64,000 nt of DNA. Source: Eutypella sp. D-1. Lineage: Eukaryota > Ascomycota > Sordariomycetes > Xylariales > Diatrypaceae. The notes under the pieces were generated by a model. That model did no database searches and was not told the origin of the DNA. It saw only the letters and a list, made by a program, of their open reading frames with translations. The stretch is taken from NCBI GenBank assembly GCA_023313575.1, contig JAJTTP010000012.1, forward strand, positions 868,001-932,000, written 5' to 3'. This document shows, piece after piece, positions 23,801 through 33,660 of this stretch. A program made the translations under genes and the position numbers. Position 1 is the stretch's first letter; each line of letters begins with the position of its first letter.

Positions 23801-25465
23801 GGCGCTATCCAGATAGGCTTGCAGGCCTCAGATGCTCCTTGTAACCCAGTCCCTGAGACCTTTCAGCCAGAGAAAGAGTTCCTTGCCTTCTCGCCCCGCA
23901 AAAATTCGGAATGCACAACAAGTAGTACCTCTGGCAGCTCTGGACTGGTCGGCATCGCCAACCATGTCGCAGTGCTCCCGGGGCCAAGCGCGCCGCCTGG
24001 GGAGGACGAGGTATGGGATGAGTATAACGATCTGATAGGCGAGGTACCCCCTTCGGCCACGTCCTCACACGGTCTGCCATTCCATCTAGAAAGTTATGGG
24101 TCGAAGACAGCGGACGAGTCGGGCAAACCGTTGATGTCGCCGACTATTAGGATTCAGCGATCCGGGGACACCCGAGGATCCACAAATTCGGGGAGAACGG
24201 CCAGGTCGTCAAGTCACTACAGCGCCGAGATGACTGCAAGGATTAACGCTGCATTCAAATTTGATTCTAATCAGCAACCAGGCACGCCGTTCTCCCTATC
24301 CGAGTTCGTTTCAGGGTATGGCGACAGTACAAATACTGGTAGCAGCGCAACCGACAACGGTGAAACGCGGGAGTCTCAGGAAGTCAAGGTTAAAGCACAA
24401 GTAGCCTCGAAGCGAAGCAGTTCAGGATCTAACCAGAGTCGGGGAACGAGGGTGAACTCTTGCAGCAGTCGCAGCAGCGAAGAAACTCCCCTATCGCAGG
24501 TCAACCTCCGAGTAGGCTCAATGACCGTCAGTAAGTGGCTTACGTTCGGTCATGTGCTTTTCAGCCCTGTTCGAGAAGATCTCATCAACGTCGTCGGATC
24601 ACTTAAGCGCCATTCTATACTTGTCATCGACGGACTAGGAAACGACGACTGGTCATTCTATGCAGCTGAGACCTATCCTGCGGCAACTTTCTTCAACCTT
24701 TCCCCCCGAGCTCCTATTCCCCAGGACCAGCAGTCCTCGCCATCGTTCCCGCTTTCGCCCCCGAACCATCATCAGATTCAGTATGCGTCCCACAAGAACA
24801 AGTTCCCTTTCGGGCCGGACAGCTTCACGTCGGTAGTGTTCCGATTTCCGGCTGCGGCACCAGAGGCATACTACCGCAATGTTATTGCGGAGGCGTGCCG
24901 GGTGCTTAAGCCGGGCGGGTATATCGAGCTGTCGATCCTCGACGTAGACCTTAACAACATGGGAAACCGGACACGACGGGCTGTCCGCCAGCTCAAGGAG
25001 CGCATCGCTACGGAGAACCCCGACATCAACCTGAGCAGCACCGCCGACCTCGTTCTTAGGCTTCTAGGCAAACGGGGCTTCGTCGACATAAAGACATGCC
25101 GTGTGGGCGTGCCAGTGGCGAGTTCCATTACCTCTGGCTCTTCTTCAGGCACCAAGGATACTAGTGCCGTCGGGAAAAGTGACGTAGAAAAAAAGAAGGC
25201 CAGAAAGAAAGATGAGCGCAGCCTCGCGGAGATGATGAACGACGAGACGGAGGCGGGTGATGAAAATATTACCAAGATGGTCTCCAAGGTCGGGCGCTGG
25301 TGGTACAGCCGCTGTTATGAGACCGCGACCACAGCCGGGAGGAGCCGAAGTATCTGGGGCAACCGGGCTCTGCTCGCTGAGTGTGAGGAGTGGGGTACCA
25401 GTCTAAAGCTCATGGTTTGCCATGCCAGGATACCAGAGGCTAGAGGGCGAGTTGCAAGCATCTGA
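20894..25465 (+). CDS. Large protein with disordered N-terminus and C-terminal SAM-dependent methyltransferase-like domain
   Basis: A single open frame of 1523 aa. The ATG at 20894 is the first after an in-frame TGA at 20873. Residues 1 to about 1170 are Ser/Pro/Arg-rich low complexity with many SP/TP sites and basic KKRGG-type patches, probably disordered. Residues about 1205-1420 resemble class I methyltransferases: a strand-plus-Gly segment [17 protein letters not shown] near 1235, and the post-motif signature [20 protein letters not shown] (about 1333-1352), typical of methyltransferase type 11 proteins. A Lys/Glu-rich insert breaks the last part of the domain. The motif I loop is not a canonical GxGxG, so SAM binding and activity are uncertain. 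Proteins with this layout are conserved in filamentous ascomycetes. The substrate is unknown, and a signalling or polarity scaffold role is equally possible. Confidence 0.88.
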   Translation: MASARQWPESRNRGNETSLPRRNRVPIDMPRDNPQPVQVRGARKGMDSSQLAVPSGSQSRIQPSRIPQQAPYARKTPATNVPSRPTIVHESKSWNMMDSKHEVPKVVASFLPSKRREQDTAPGQPHAPLRHKKSSISHQASRMRKDSHSDSSRDNSSSSIPSSQAFLDHNVPYLDRDMTASPAEVQSPEKAERQYSHTQAPRIYPELDRYRDIQYPPPREGPGIDLPYRLATHDLPPPTPLFSGTSSHSQLSVFSASPSTKFSESPGPGPYSRDTTPTSMSSQSPGLVAPMRFPVSRVRQASPADTRPPVTRRRGGSISNEGDAFNADPQGLAAVREALTSSSSSSTVRAEDKQAKKKRGGLRGEPPNPPPRKSSQKLRKAQNSKESPSKSPQPKALSVMRTPSPTKMVRPHENPDWPIPSPPRRPGVPPSRPSRDGMPDLYSQFGGPVPVIHSNLSSSSLTDRRQSGYLASSSLPRSATPASPKDRVIVSNLSVNREPTPAPRQEPPATTRTPSPNVSTFRSRFPMFGRRTKTTEASQVEKKQKPARKGPAAGTGHEGYGRIGAIKRRSSNAILPRGLHGPASSSDSLASMGSTTDPFLLERMNPVIIAGGEIVENRNASSELSRTESNQSVPFIESSTASRNGSSVSLSSRNEARQTLWPSALPHPSDRSRRPSDSSDSEAITMKPTIALRRSIQRGGSPEKPLNIPRPIMTRTARPQSTATVETLILTDGSLPDPRPAIVTRKEEPTAGPKKLTKRAKSPRKWNLFGRSHSQPATEVKKKPETSVPEDHKKAVAYYTIMDSSEQEDSEEKDVGEILKEAGALKVPQPDFATRSRSGSTSSQNQSRTSPPTQPHHVASPMRPERSPARKQAIPQLRKQEPSVAAHDRSNSTQERPSRLPHVGRIPKVVNTRPEQSSSKSFSRPFHRISLQPPPTLPVPADDESVAKGPSPPHPKSPDSPYAELEDPTGAIQIGLQASDAPCNPVPETFQPEKEFLAFSPRKNSECTTSSTSGSSGLVGIANHVAVLPGPSAPPGEDEVWDEYNDLIGEVPPSATSSHGLPFHLESYGSKTADESGKPLMSPTIRIQRSGDTRGSTNSGRTARSSSHYSAEMTARINAAFKFDSNQQPGTPFSLSEFVSGYGDSTNTGSSATDNGETRESQEVKVKAQVASKRSSSGSNQSRGTRVNSCSSRSSEETPLSQVNLRVGSMTVSKWLTFGHVLFSPVREDLINVVGSLKRHSILVIDGLGNDDWSFYAAETYPAATFFNLSPRAPIPQDQQSSPSFPLSPPNHHQIQYASHKNKFPFGPDSFTSVVFRFPAAAPEAYYRNVIAEACRVLKPGGYIELSILDVDLNNMGNRTRRAVRQLKERIATENPDINLSSTADLVLRLLGKRGFVDIKTCRVGVPVASSITSGSSSGTKDTSAVGKSDVEKKKARKKDERSLAEMMNDETEAGDENITKMVSKVGRWWYSRCYETATTAGRSRSIWGNRALLAECEEWGTSLKLMVCHARIPEARGRVASI

Positions 25466-26357
25466 CCCCCCTACACAGGGACACACCCGACGACGATTAT
25501 TTATTTCTCAACGCACCATTTCATTTATCGTGCATATCATTCTTCTCATGCGGATAGGGTCCCATTCAACATTGATAGATTGATTTAATGTTTCCTTCCT
25601 CAAGATGACAACACGAACATGGCCACCGTCGAACCTGCCACGAATACGGAATGACATAAAGATAAACCCCCAAAGAATACGAAAGGGCGCGAGCCCACGC
25701 CTGCAAAGAACCTAAAACACCAATCAATTTCTAACATCACAAGACTGGCTGGGTACCAACCTACGACTTCATTGTCACACATACCCTTTTATACATACAC
25801 ATACCCTTCAGCGTTGGGAATTCACCGGTCAAAACAGTACGGTTGCTGGATATCATGACGCCCTGAACATTTTCCCAGGTTCACCAGGGCTATTTTACTT
25901 TTATTTCGTGGTGTGTATACACATACACCTAATGTTCCGAGCTCGATTGGCTCGCAGAATAAGACATTATGTACGACCTTGAGCTGTTGCTGCGGTACGG
26001 GCTTCCATCTATACCTTGACCTCTAAGGCAGGGTAATTAGAGGGCTATCTGGGATCTAATTGCGCTTTCATCTATTCTCTTCAACTCAATTACGCGGCAA
26101 TGGCTGGCTGTTGGCGCCTTTGTTTCAACTTCACCACCTAGATTAATGATCTACGGAAAGTGGGCAATAGGACTTTGGGTACGGTTTACTTCATGATAAC
26201 GATGGACGACGGGTCGACACGCATGACATGACATTTTTGCTTCGCTTCTTTTCTTTATCACGAGGATGTCCGGAAGGAGGCTTTCCAAGAGGGGGGAAGC
26301 CACGGTTCGATGATTGTTGGTATTGTTGAATTTGGCATGAAGAAGAGGACAGAGCAA

Positions 26358-26375
26358 GCGAGCGAGCGAGCGAGC
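26358..26375. repeat. (GCGA)n microsatellite
   Basis: Just over four perfect copies of GCGA in a non-coding region. No other role is visible. Confidence 0.8.
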
Positions 26376-27354
26376 ATGTTAAAGTTGATGTTCAGACTCC
26401 AAAAGTCTTGCTGAGAGATACCCAGTCGTTTCTGGCCTAGATAGCACAAAAATGAGCATAAGCATATCACATCACATGGTTAAACCCTCCTGGCCTTTTC
26501 ACTGTAACATCTTTTTTTCTCTGGCTGGACTTCATTTTAAGCACTTAGACCAAGTTGCTCAATTCCCAGTAATGGCACAAAGATAACCAACAGGGAACTT
26601 CGCCTCCATCTATGAGGATCGCATTAGTTCTGGGATGACATCCATTGATCCAGGCCCCCTCTTGCGGACCGGTGCTCATGGTTACATTCATCGTTACTTC
26701 GTAGATCCCGCGCGGATACCTCGAGATTGCCGATGGAACCGTGTACAGAACCTGGACACAGCGCAGTCGAAATTCGAGACATCATAAGATACCGCAGAGG
26801 TTGAGTCGCTTTACCGATCTTTCTTTTCTGTCGCGACGGTGCCCCCTTCCCCCTCCAAGGTATTTATCCCGATTCCCTCCCTAATAGATTTGGTGCTTAG
26901 CATTAGGGCCGTGTCTTATAACTCGTTTCTGTGTAATTATCACTTTTAAGCAATGACGTCTAGCAATGAGTTATCCCCTTGCCTTGGCCGTTGTAGCAGC
27001 GCTGAAAACTTTGCTACTCGGTTAGGTAAATGATCCGCCGAAGTCTACGTCGCCAGTGACTGATACTGGCAGCAGACACTCGCTGACTTTAGACCCCAGT
27101 CAATCGCATCCCGCAGATAGGGGTCAGGTATCTAGCAGTGTGACACTTTAATTAATCGCAATCTATCGAGAAACTCCCGCCTGAAGGCATGTCAACCCCC
27201 AAAAATGTCTACTGCTACTCCTGACATCCTCACCTACCTAACTCGGTAGGCAGGTCTATAAATACTTAAGTAGTCATGTGATCAGAGGGTGTAATCGACC
27301 TGTTTGGGGAATACGGGGCCCAGGTTGTTAACGGCGAAACGCATCTGGTACAAA

Positions 27355-27362
27355 TGACGTCA
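27355..27362 (+). promoter_or_regulatory. CRE palindrome TGACGTCA upstream of pmp3
   Basis: A perfect 8-bp CRE, the site for ATF/CREB bZIP factors such as fungal Atf1/Sko1, lies 364 nt before the pmp3 ATG. Pmp3-family genes are often stress-responsive and these factors act in the osmotic/oxidative stress pathway, so the site makes sense. Binding here is an inference. Confidence 0.5.
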
Positions 27363-27625
27363 TACACATCATAAACAGGGCTAGGCAATCACCAATGCCT
27401 CGAATGGTACGGTTGGCAGGTGAGACTCGGAAAGTGTCACAGGCAGCAGCGCGCATATCTAATTCTGAGTCAATTCGTTCCTGCACAACTGCCACATCAG
27501 ATATCTTGTCGTCTATAACGACTAATTTCGGGATTGGAAAAATAAAATTACCTCCACAGAATTTAGAGTAAAGGGGACTCTAGAACTTCACAGGACTACC
27601 TGCGGGACAATTGATGGGACTTTGA

Positions 27626-27634
27626 TATAAAAGG
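27626..27634 (+). promoter_or_regulatory. TATA box of pmp3
   Basis: TATAAAAGG lies 92-100 nt upstream of the pmp3 start codon and is followed by a CA-rich leader. An AGGGG stress-response-like element (about 27573-27577) lies 50 nt further upstream. A strong TATA plus these elements suggests regulated, high expression. Confidence 0.6.
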
Positions 27635-27725
27635 CAACTTCGGGGAACCCACAGGCATCAATCACTACAACAACTATCACGATCAACACCACCGACGACG
27701 AACGCAACTCTTAACTCTAAAAAAG

Positions 27726-28215
27726 ATGGGAGTCGCTTCAGCTGTCCTAATCGTCATCATAACCATATTCTGTAAGTTAGATGCTCGCGACAAGCTGATA
27801 CTGTATCTATCATACGATAAATTGGCGTTAAATAGAATGCTAACCCATGTCTTCTCTCCCCACCTCTCAGTCCCGCCCCTGGGCGCCTGGATGGTGGCGG
27901 GCTGCGGCGCCGACTTGTTCGTCAACATCTGCCTCACGCTGCTCGGGTAAGTAATCAATCGGCGCAGTTACTCATATCCGAGGGTCCTATACTACCCCCG
28001 GCCCAACACTGCGGACTACGAAAAAAACTAACCCAGGCCGATCGCGCAGGTACCTGCCCGGCCACCTGCACGCCTTCTACCTAGAGTACGTCTACTACGA
28101 CCGGCGGGAGCAGGCGAGGGAGGGACGATTCGCCGCCGAGCGCGCCCCGGGCATATACTCCGACCGGGTCCAGACCGGCGGCCGGGGCTACGGCACCATG
28201 GCGTTACCTACGTAG
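27726..28215 (+). CDS. pmp3: Plasma membrane proteolipid 3 family protein (PMP3/UPF0057)
   Basis: Three exons, 27726-27771, 27871-27946 and 28050-28215, join to 95 aa. Intron 1 (99 nt) has branch GCTAAC and acceptor CAG; intron 2 (103 nt) has donor GTAAGT and branch ACTAAC. The joined protein starts with a hydrophobic helix (residues about 3-16), then the family core PPLGAWMVAGCGADLFVNIC, whose second hydrophobic helix runs on to GYLPGHLHAFYLEYVYYDRR. This is the Pmp3/Rci2/Sna pattern of two short membrane helices around a Pro-Pro-x-Gly turn. The family sits in the plasma membrane or vacuole and affects membrane potential and cation tolerance. A 40-residue polar tail ending in a Gly-rich stretch makes it longer than the 52-55 aa minimal members, so it could be a Sna-type paralogue. 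The promoter carries a TATA box and a CRE. Confidence 0.93.
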
Positions 28216-31200
28216 GCGATATCTGTGGCCCTTCGTTCCGATCTACGAGGAAAGGATTGTGGGGTTAGGGAGGCGGGCGCGTGAAAGAAAGGGAGGAAAG
28301 GAATGCGCGTGCGATCATTACGTGCAGGAAGGAAAGTGGTGATCCAGTTCATGCTGCGAGTGACTCGGGGGCGGCGCTCAGTTCGTGGCAAATGCACGAC
28401 ATGAATGATGATGATAGGTGGCTCATGCTAGGTTCCATTGCCGTCCGTCTGGTCCTTTATTACGCGTCATATCAGTTAGTTTCGTGTTCAGTAATTCTAC
28501 ACCCGGGCCGAATGGGTGAATATCCGTATGTACTCCGCCGCTGTTAAGCATCATCTTATGCGAGAGGTTCATAGCAGTTGGAGGAAGGAGGAATTCAATC
28601 GTCTAATAAAGTCGAACTCCAAGTTTGCTCCATTCTTATCTAGTCGTACTATTGACTACATATAACCTTTTTTGATTGGGGTTCACTGTTTGAGAACATC
28701 ATGAGGGGCCCCACACGGCGCTTACGTACCCATATCCGGATGTCAGTGAGGGGAACATCGACAGGCTCAGCTCCGTCCACGTGTGAGGCATGAGGCTGTC
28801 GGCAGAAGAGAGGGGGTTTGGGGATGGAGAGCTAGATGGGGGAACGAACGACGGGAATAGAAGCGCCGTCCCAGTACCGCTTCCAAACCCACCAGAGAAG
28901 AACCCAGCTTCGGCCCTTCCGTGCGTGTGCGCGGAACCTCACAGGCTTGCAGACAGGTGAATATGTTTGGGGGAGGGGCCCGGGCTATGCTGGGGAAAGG
29001 GTTTGTGATCAATAAGTAAATTCTTTCCGAAGCGGCCTATTCTAGTAGCAAGGGGGCAACTTATCTGTAGTGAGGAATGCAAGTAACTCCGTACTTACTA
29101 AGTATATGTGGGTGGTTTGCTCGGTACGTGCTATTACACGTGCATCATCGTCGTGGGTGAAGAGAACCAGAACCAACCGCGTCAGTTGGAGCGGAGCCAG
29201 AGCGCTCTAGGGAGACGCGCGAACACGTAGCAGTGTGTGATAGAATGGGCTCATCGATAATTGCCCCCTCCCTTGTCCTATTGCTCCTCAAACCTCCATG
29301 TCCTACAGTAACAGCTAACTAAGCCTCGTATGCGTATGGACGCTGGCATCGCTCAATCATCGGACCTTATCGGCCGGTTTGCTATGCCTCTGCCTATGCT
29401 AGGCAGTACACTAGAATATCATGTAATATTAAATGACTGGATGGGGGTCTTTTGGACCAAGATCCCACGAGGCATTTTGGGAGGCAAGGAGGTTCGGACG
29501 ATTTTCTTCTTCTTCGTGCCGATTCTGTTGTTGGCTTTCAAGGGTCTTTTTCCTCCGTCCTGGACTAACTGCGGGTGAGGAAGGACAGAACAGATCTTCG
29601 GGAAGTGTGGTATTCTCTGATTCGTTCGTTCCCTTTTTAATTTTTTTTAATAGCATTTCCTTATGCTGGATATCCCCCCCTTTTCCCGGCCAGTCAGCGA
29701 TCCATGGAACCCACCTCTCCCACCATGTCACCAAGTCACCCCACCATGGTTGGCTGAGACATGTTGATATGTTTTTACTAGGGCGGTGTTAGTAGTTCAA
29801 GACCCCTGTTAGAAGGTCTCGAAAAGCGGCCATTTGAGAGGAACCACGACTTCGTGCAGCTCAATTATGCATATGGAACAGCTTCTTTCTGCAGGCCATT
29901 GGTTGTATCCACGGATGCTTCCAGGATATCCTGGCTATTGGTCTAATCCGATCCAACCAGCGAGAGAATGTAAGAGCAGAAAGGAGAAAGAAAGAAAGAA
30001 AGAAAATGCAGCCGATGGTATAACGGCCAACATGAAGGGAGAAACATCAAGGAGAAGCGGACGAACGGACCGAAGGAAGGAAAGAAAAGTTATCAAGTCC
30101 TCATCATTAAAGGAACCTTGAAAGGGTTACTGACGGGTAGAATTACTTAGGTATGTATGTACTTAGTCTTCTAGGTACGGAGTAGAACTTCCAGATCGTC
30201 CCTAATAAGAAACCCCTCAGTCACCGATATCCACTGGTCTAAACCCCAAAAGGCCTATACTGTATGTACCTAGGTAGAGAGCTAAGACCCCAGATTTTAC
30301 AGGTTACAGCAGCTACGACCAACTAAACTGCCCTACCCAAGTAGGTAGTGCTACACTCAATTCATCCTTCACCATCTCCTCTCTCCATCCAACTTCCCCC
30401 CCTTCACCCCTCCCTAATCCCCTCTCCTCCCCTCCATCATCTCTAAACTGGGCTGAGAATCTCTAGTCCCCATCCATATTTGATGCATGAGTCCATGCAG
30501 GCACTCTCGTTTCAAGTCTAAGACCAACCTTGAAAGAGGAGTCTCGACTGCCTGACTGCTTTTTACGTTAGATCGATCTGATCCCATTACGCCCTCAAAG
30601 AGAAAATATCCACGTTTCTGTGTTGCGTCGACGCCGATCGTCGCCCTGGTGGTGGTGCCCAGAAGAATTAATGGGCTGATTTGATTTCATCTAACAGACT
30701 ATATTACACTATACACCATAACCTCAAACAACCAATCTCAACGTTCGATTTGGATTCGAAATATGCATGCGAGGTATAGTACATATATTACAGGCTGAGA
30801 GAGGAAATATAGGAAGCGGAGGAAAGAAAAAAGAAAGAAAAAAAACAGAGGCCAAAACCAAAAATATACCAAAAACCAAGGACACATACGGAGGACCTAA
30901 CTAGTGTATTATTACATGATTTATTATTTTTATTTTTTATTTTTCTGGATTCGTATCCACCGCCTCGCACTCGTTCGATCCACCTGCGAGAAAGGCGAGC
31001 CGAACCTACAGAATTTCTCTCGAACACCCTGAACATCCGGCAGACAGCAAGACAGCTCTCATCCTCTTGATCCTCTAAACTACGGAGTACTTACCTACAT
31101 ATTCATGGGCCAAGCATTGACCCTCATCGACCTGCATATGCTACATGCCTGTATGCCTGTATGCTTGTCTGTATGTCTTTATGCCTGTCTACTCTAGGCA

Positions 31201-31487
31201 TATGCCAGTCAGGTTCTGTTCATGATTGGCATGTCCGATCCCAAACATCCGAAGTATCCCAAGCGTCCCAACCAGCTTTCCCATGCAAGGACCGCTTTAG
31301 TTAGGTGTTCTCAGACAACCCAGACAATTTAGATAACCTAAACAACCCAGCAACGTGCAAGCGTGCCAGCTGTGCAGAGTACGACGAGCACGGCAGCATA
31401 TTGGAACGAACGACTAAAACGTTGGGATCCACGATCCTGCTTCCTCCCTGTCTGTCTTCCCTGCAATCTACATACTACATACGGATT

Positions 31488-31555
31488 GACAGACAGACAG
31501 GCAGACAGACAGACAGCCCAGGCAGATAGGCAGGCAGGCAGACAGGCAGGCAGAC
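31488..31555. repeat. Interrupted (CAGA/CAGG)n tetranucleotide microsatellite
   Basis: About 68 nt made almost wholly of GACA and GGCA units, with one CCCAGG interruption. It lies 270 nt before the start codon at 31822, probably in the promoter or 5' leader. Confidence 0.85.
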
Positions 31556-31611
31556 GGACTAGCTGCGTCCATACATACATCCACGCACGTTTATGGTAAC
31601 AAACTGTGGAC

Positions 31612-31699
31612 GTATTGTATTGTATTGTATTGTAGACGTACAGGGACGTATTGCAGACGTGGACGTGGACGTGGATCTGAATGTGGACGTGGCCGAGGC
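31612..31699. repeat. (GTATT)4 followed by degenerate (GACGTG)n repeat
   Basis: Four perfect GTATT units (31612-31631) are followed by an array of GACGTG hexamers, three of them perfect in tandem at 31656-31673. Degenerate copies continue to about 31699. It lies 120-210 nt before the 31822 start codon. Confidence 0.8.
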
Positions 31700-31821
31700 C
31701 GTCGAGCACTTACCAAGCAACCTGACAACCAAACATACCTCTCTGATCCTCTGGCATATCCCGTTCCTGATACTTGTCGTTGTTTATCTCCCGCATTGCT
31801 TTTTATCCATGCATATATGAA

Positions 31822-33660
31822 ATGGCATCTATCCGCTACCAACCCCAGCAGCAACCCGGGGGCATAACGGGTCCGGCTACTAACACCACCAATACTGCCA
31901 CCACATCTGCTGCTTCCAAAGCTGCTGCTTCTGCTGTCACTCCTAACAACATTGCTACCGCCCCGACTACCGCCGCAAGTACCACAGCACCTCCCTCAAC
32001 TACAGGCGAACTCCCTCCTCGGTCTCGGTCAAGGAAATCCCGCCGTCACTCTTTGCCCTTCGTCTTCCCTCCCGTATTTGAACCTAACGCATCCTCCACA
32101 TCTATCGTGCCTAACACGGCAGAGGGGCGACCTATACCTCTCGACGACTCTACGACCACCCACCGCACCACCGCCCTGCGCGAGCTCAACCGATCCCAGC
32201 CCGTTTCCCGCCACCGCTACTCCACAACCAGTGGTACCCCTAATACCACCAGCAGCACGACCGGGACCTACTCTCAACCTGTGTTGGTTCGAACCTACTC
32301 CGGTGCTCCCAAATCCTCCACGAGTCGTCCCGCCAGCCGTCGCGTACCTCTTTCTACTGTCTCTGTGACCTCGAACGCATCCAACTCAAATTGGCGACTG
32401 AGCCGGAACGGTACGGCACGGAATATGGGGCGTCAGAAGGGGAAGAAGCAGCCAGTCGTCGCGGCGGATGCCAAGCTGCCGCCACTTGAGGCCTTCAGTT
32501 TCAAAAACATAATGGCAGAGATGCAGCAGGACATCGGCGCCGACCTAGACCGGATAGCCGAGATCTGTGCGAGGTCTAGGTACTCGCTCAGTAACCAGTA
32601 CGAGGTACATGTAACACCTCACGGGTCCGGGGCTGGCTTCCTAAGGTCCGTGGCTGGTTCGAGGCACGTCAACCCTGGTGGACCAACTTTACAGGCCATC
32701 ACGAGTGACGACGAGCATGCCAACAGTACGCGTGGTAAAAAGAGACGGAGTGGTGGTGCACGACGCAGAAGCGCTGCCTATGGCACACTAGAGACTATCA
32801 TGAGCTCCAGCCGGTCATCGGATGAGGAGAAGGGTAAGAAGAAAAAGTCGGCAGCAGAAATCGCGGAGGAGGTGAGGGGAAGGGCTGCCCGGTCATCGGG
32901 CTCGAACGGAAATGGCAGTGGGAACGCCGGGAGTCCCGGGGCGAACAGCAGCACCGAGGCGCAGGCCAGCAGCGAACACCAGCCCGGACATTCGCAACCA
33001 CAAAGCCATACGGAACAACAGCAACAGCCGCAGAGAAAGACGACCGTTCGACGGAAATCACCCTCGTTCGCTAATGCCGTCTTAGATAGCTCACGCGGTC
33101 AGCAGAGCCAACAGGTTTTAACTTCACATCCTAGCCGCAGTGGTATTGAAGGTGGTGGCCAATCATCAGGGACGTCAACGGCTTTGGTTAGCGGACCCGC
33201 TAAACCAAAGACCTCGCGAAGCCACCTCGAGATCAGGACTTCGTCACCACCTCTAGAAGGTCATGAGCAATCGGTCGGGGGTACCGGGACTGGGTCAGGT
33301 AACGGAAGCTACGCACCCGAGGCGCTACCGCAACCATCACAGGCCGTGATATCGGATTCGGTAGCATCAGCTGCCATCGCGAACCCTGAAGAACCTTTCC
33401 GAAAACCTCCCGGCGGTTTGTTCTCTGGATTAGCCGGTTACTGGGTGCCCACCTGGATGGGAGGGGGTGCCATCACAGAAGTGGCTTCAGGATCCCGGCC
33501 CGGTTCCGATCGGAGGCAGAAGACCAGTGGTGGCAAGAACAAGAGTTATGCCGAAGGCACACTGAGAGATCTTCTGCTCAAAGGAGCGGACCAGGCCGCG
33601 GGGACGAACGACCATAGCCAGAAGGGTAAGACCGTTGAGAGCGTCGAGAGGTTGACGTGA
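31822..33660 (+). CDS. Conserved fungal protein of unknown function, mostly low complexity
   Basis: A single exon of 612 aa from the ATG at 31822. An in-frame ATG at 31774 would add 16 residues, but it reads through sequence that looks like leader, and MASIRYQ is the better start. Residues 1-215 are Thr/Ser/Ala/Pro-rich with a basic RSRSRKSRRHS patch near 67-77. One compact conserved block runs from about 219 to 270: an acidic amphipathic helix region LEAFSFKNIMAEMQQDIGAD and IAEICARSRYSLSNQYEVH. I recognise this as recurring in uncharacterised proteins of filamentous ascomycetes. After a Lys/Arg-rich and Gln/Ser-rich middle, a second conserved-looking patch near 523-555 contains FSGLAGYWVPTWMGG, and EGTLRDLLLKGAD follows near the C-terminus. 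No membrane segment or signal peptide is seen. The function is unknown. Nuclear location is suggested by the basic patches only. Confidence 0.82.
   Translation: MASIRYQPQQQPGGITGPATNTTNTATTSAASKAAASAVTPNNIATAPTTAASTTAPPSTTGELPPRSRSRKSRRHSLPFVFPPVFEPNASSTSIVPNTAEGRPIPLDDSTTTHRTTALRELNRSQPVSRHRYSTTSGTPNTTSSTTGTYSQPVLVRTYSGAPKSSTSRPASRRVPLSTVSVTSNASNSNWRLSRNGTARNMGRQKGKKQPVVAADAKLPPLEAFSFKNIMAEMQQDIGADLDRIAEICARSRYSLSNQYEVHVTPHGSGAGFLRSVAGSRHVNPGGPTLQAITSDDEHANSTRGKKRRSGGARRRSAAYGTLETIMSSSRSSDEEKGKKKKSAAEIAEEVRGRAARSSGSNGNGSGNAGSPGANSSTEAQASSEHQPGHSQPQSHTEQQQQPQRKTTVRRKSPSFANAVLDSSRGQQSQQVLTSHPSRSGIEGGGQSSGTSTALVSGPAKPKTSRSHLEIRTSSPPLEGHEQSVGGTGTGSGNGSYAPEALPQPSQAVISDSVASAAIANPEEPFRKPPGGLFSGLAGYWVPTWMGGGAITEVASGSRPGSDRRQKTSGGKNKSYAEGTLRDLLLKGADQAAGTNDHSQKGKTVESVERLT

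Larger units (their letters stand above)
25466..27725. other. Intergenic region containing the pmp3 promoter
   Basis: No gene is seen. It includes a (GCGA)4 microsatellite at 26358-26375, a CRE palindrome at 27355 and a TATA box at 27626, the last two entered separately. The leader before the pmp3 ATG is CA-rich, as in strongly expressed fungal genes. Confidence 0.6.
28216..31821. other. Intergenic region with simple repeats near its right end
   Basis: No frame here shows a known domain. Simple sequences include an AGAAAGAAAG-type tract near 29985-30003, an octamer-like TGCCTGTA array near 31146-31190, and two dense microsatellites at 31488-31555 and 31612-31699, entered separately. ACTCCGTA/TACGGAGTA words occur near 29087, 30177 and 31080. 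The last few hundred bases should be promoter and leader of the gene at 31822. Confidence 0.55.

Noticed and set aside
31774..31821. Upstream in-frame ATG as the start of the 612-aa protein
   Set aside because: The extra 16 residues come from leader-like DNA next to microsatellites; the ATG at 31822 opens a sequence typical of the family.
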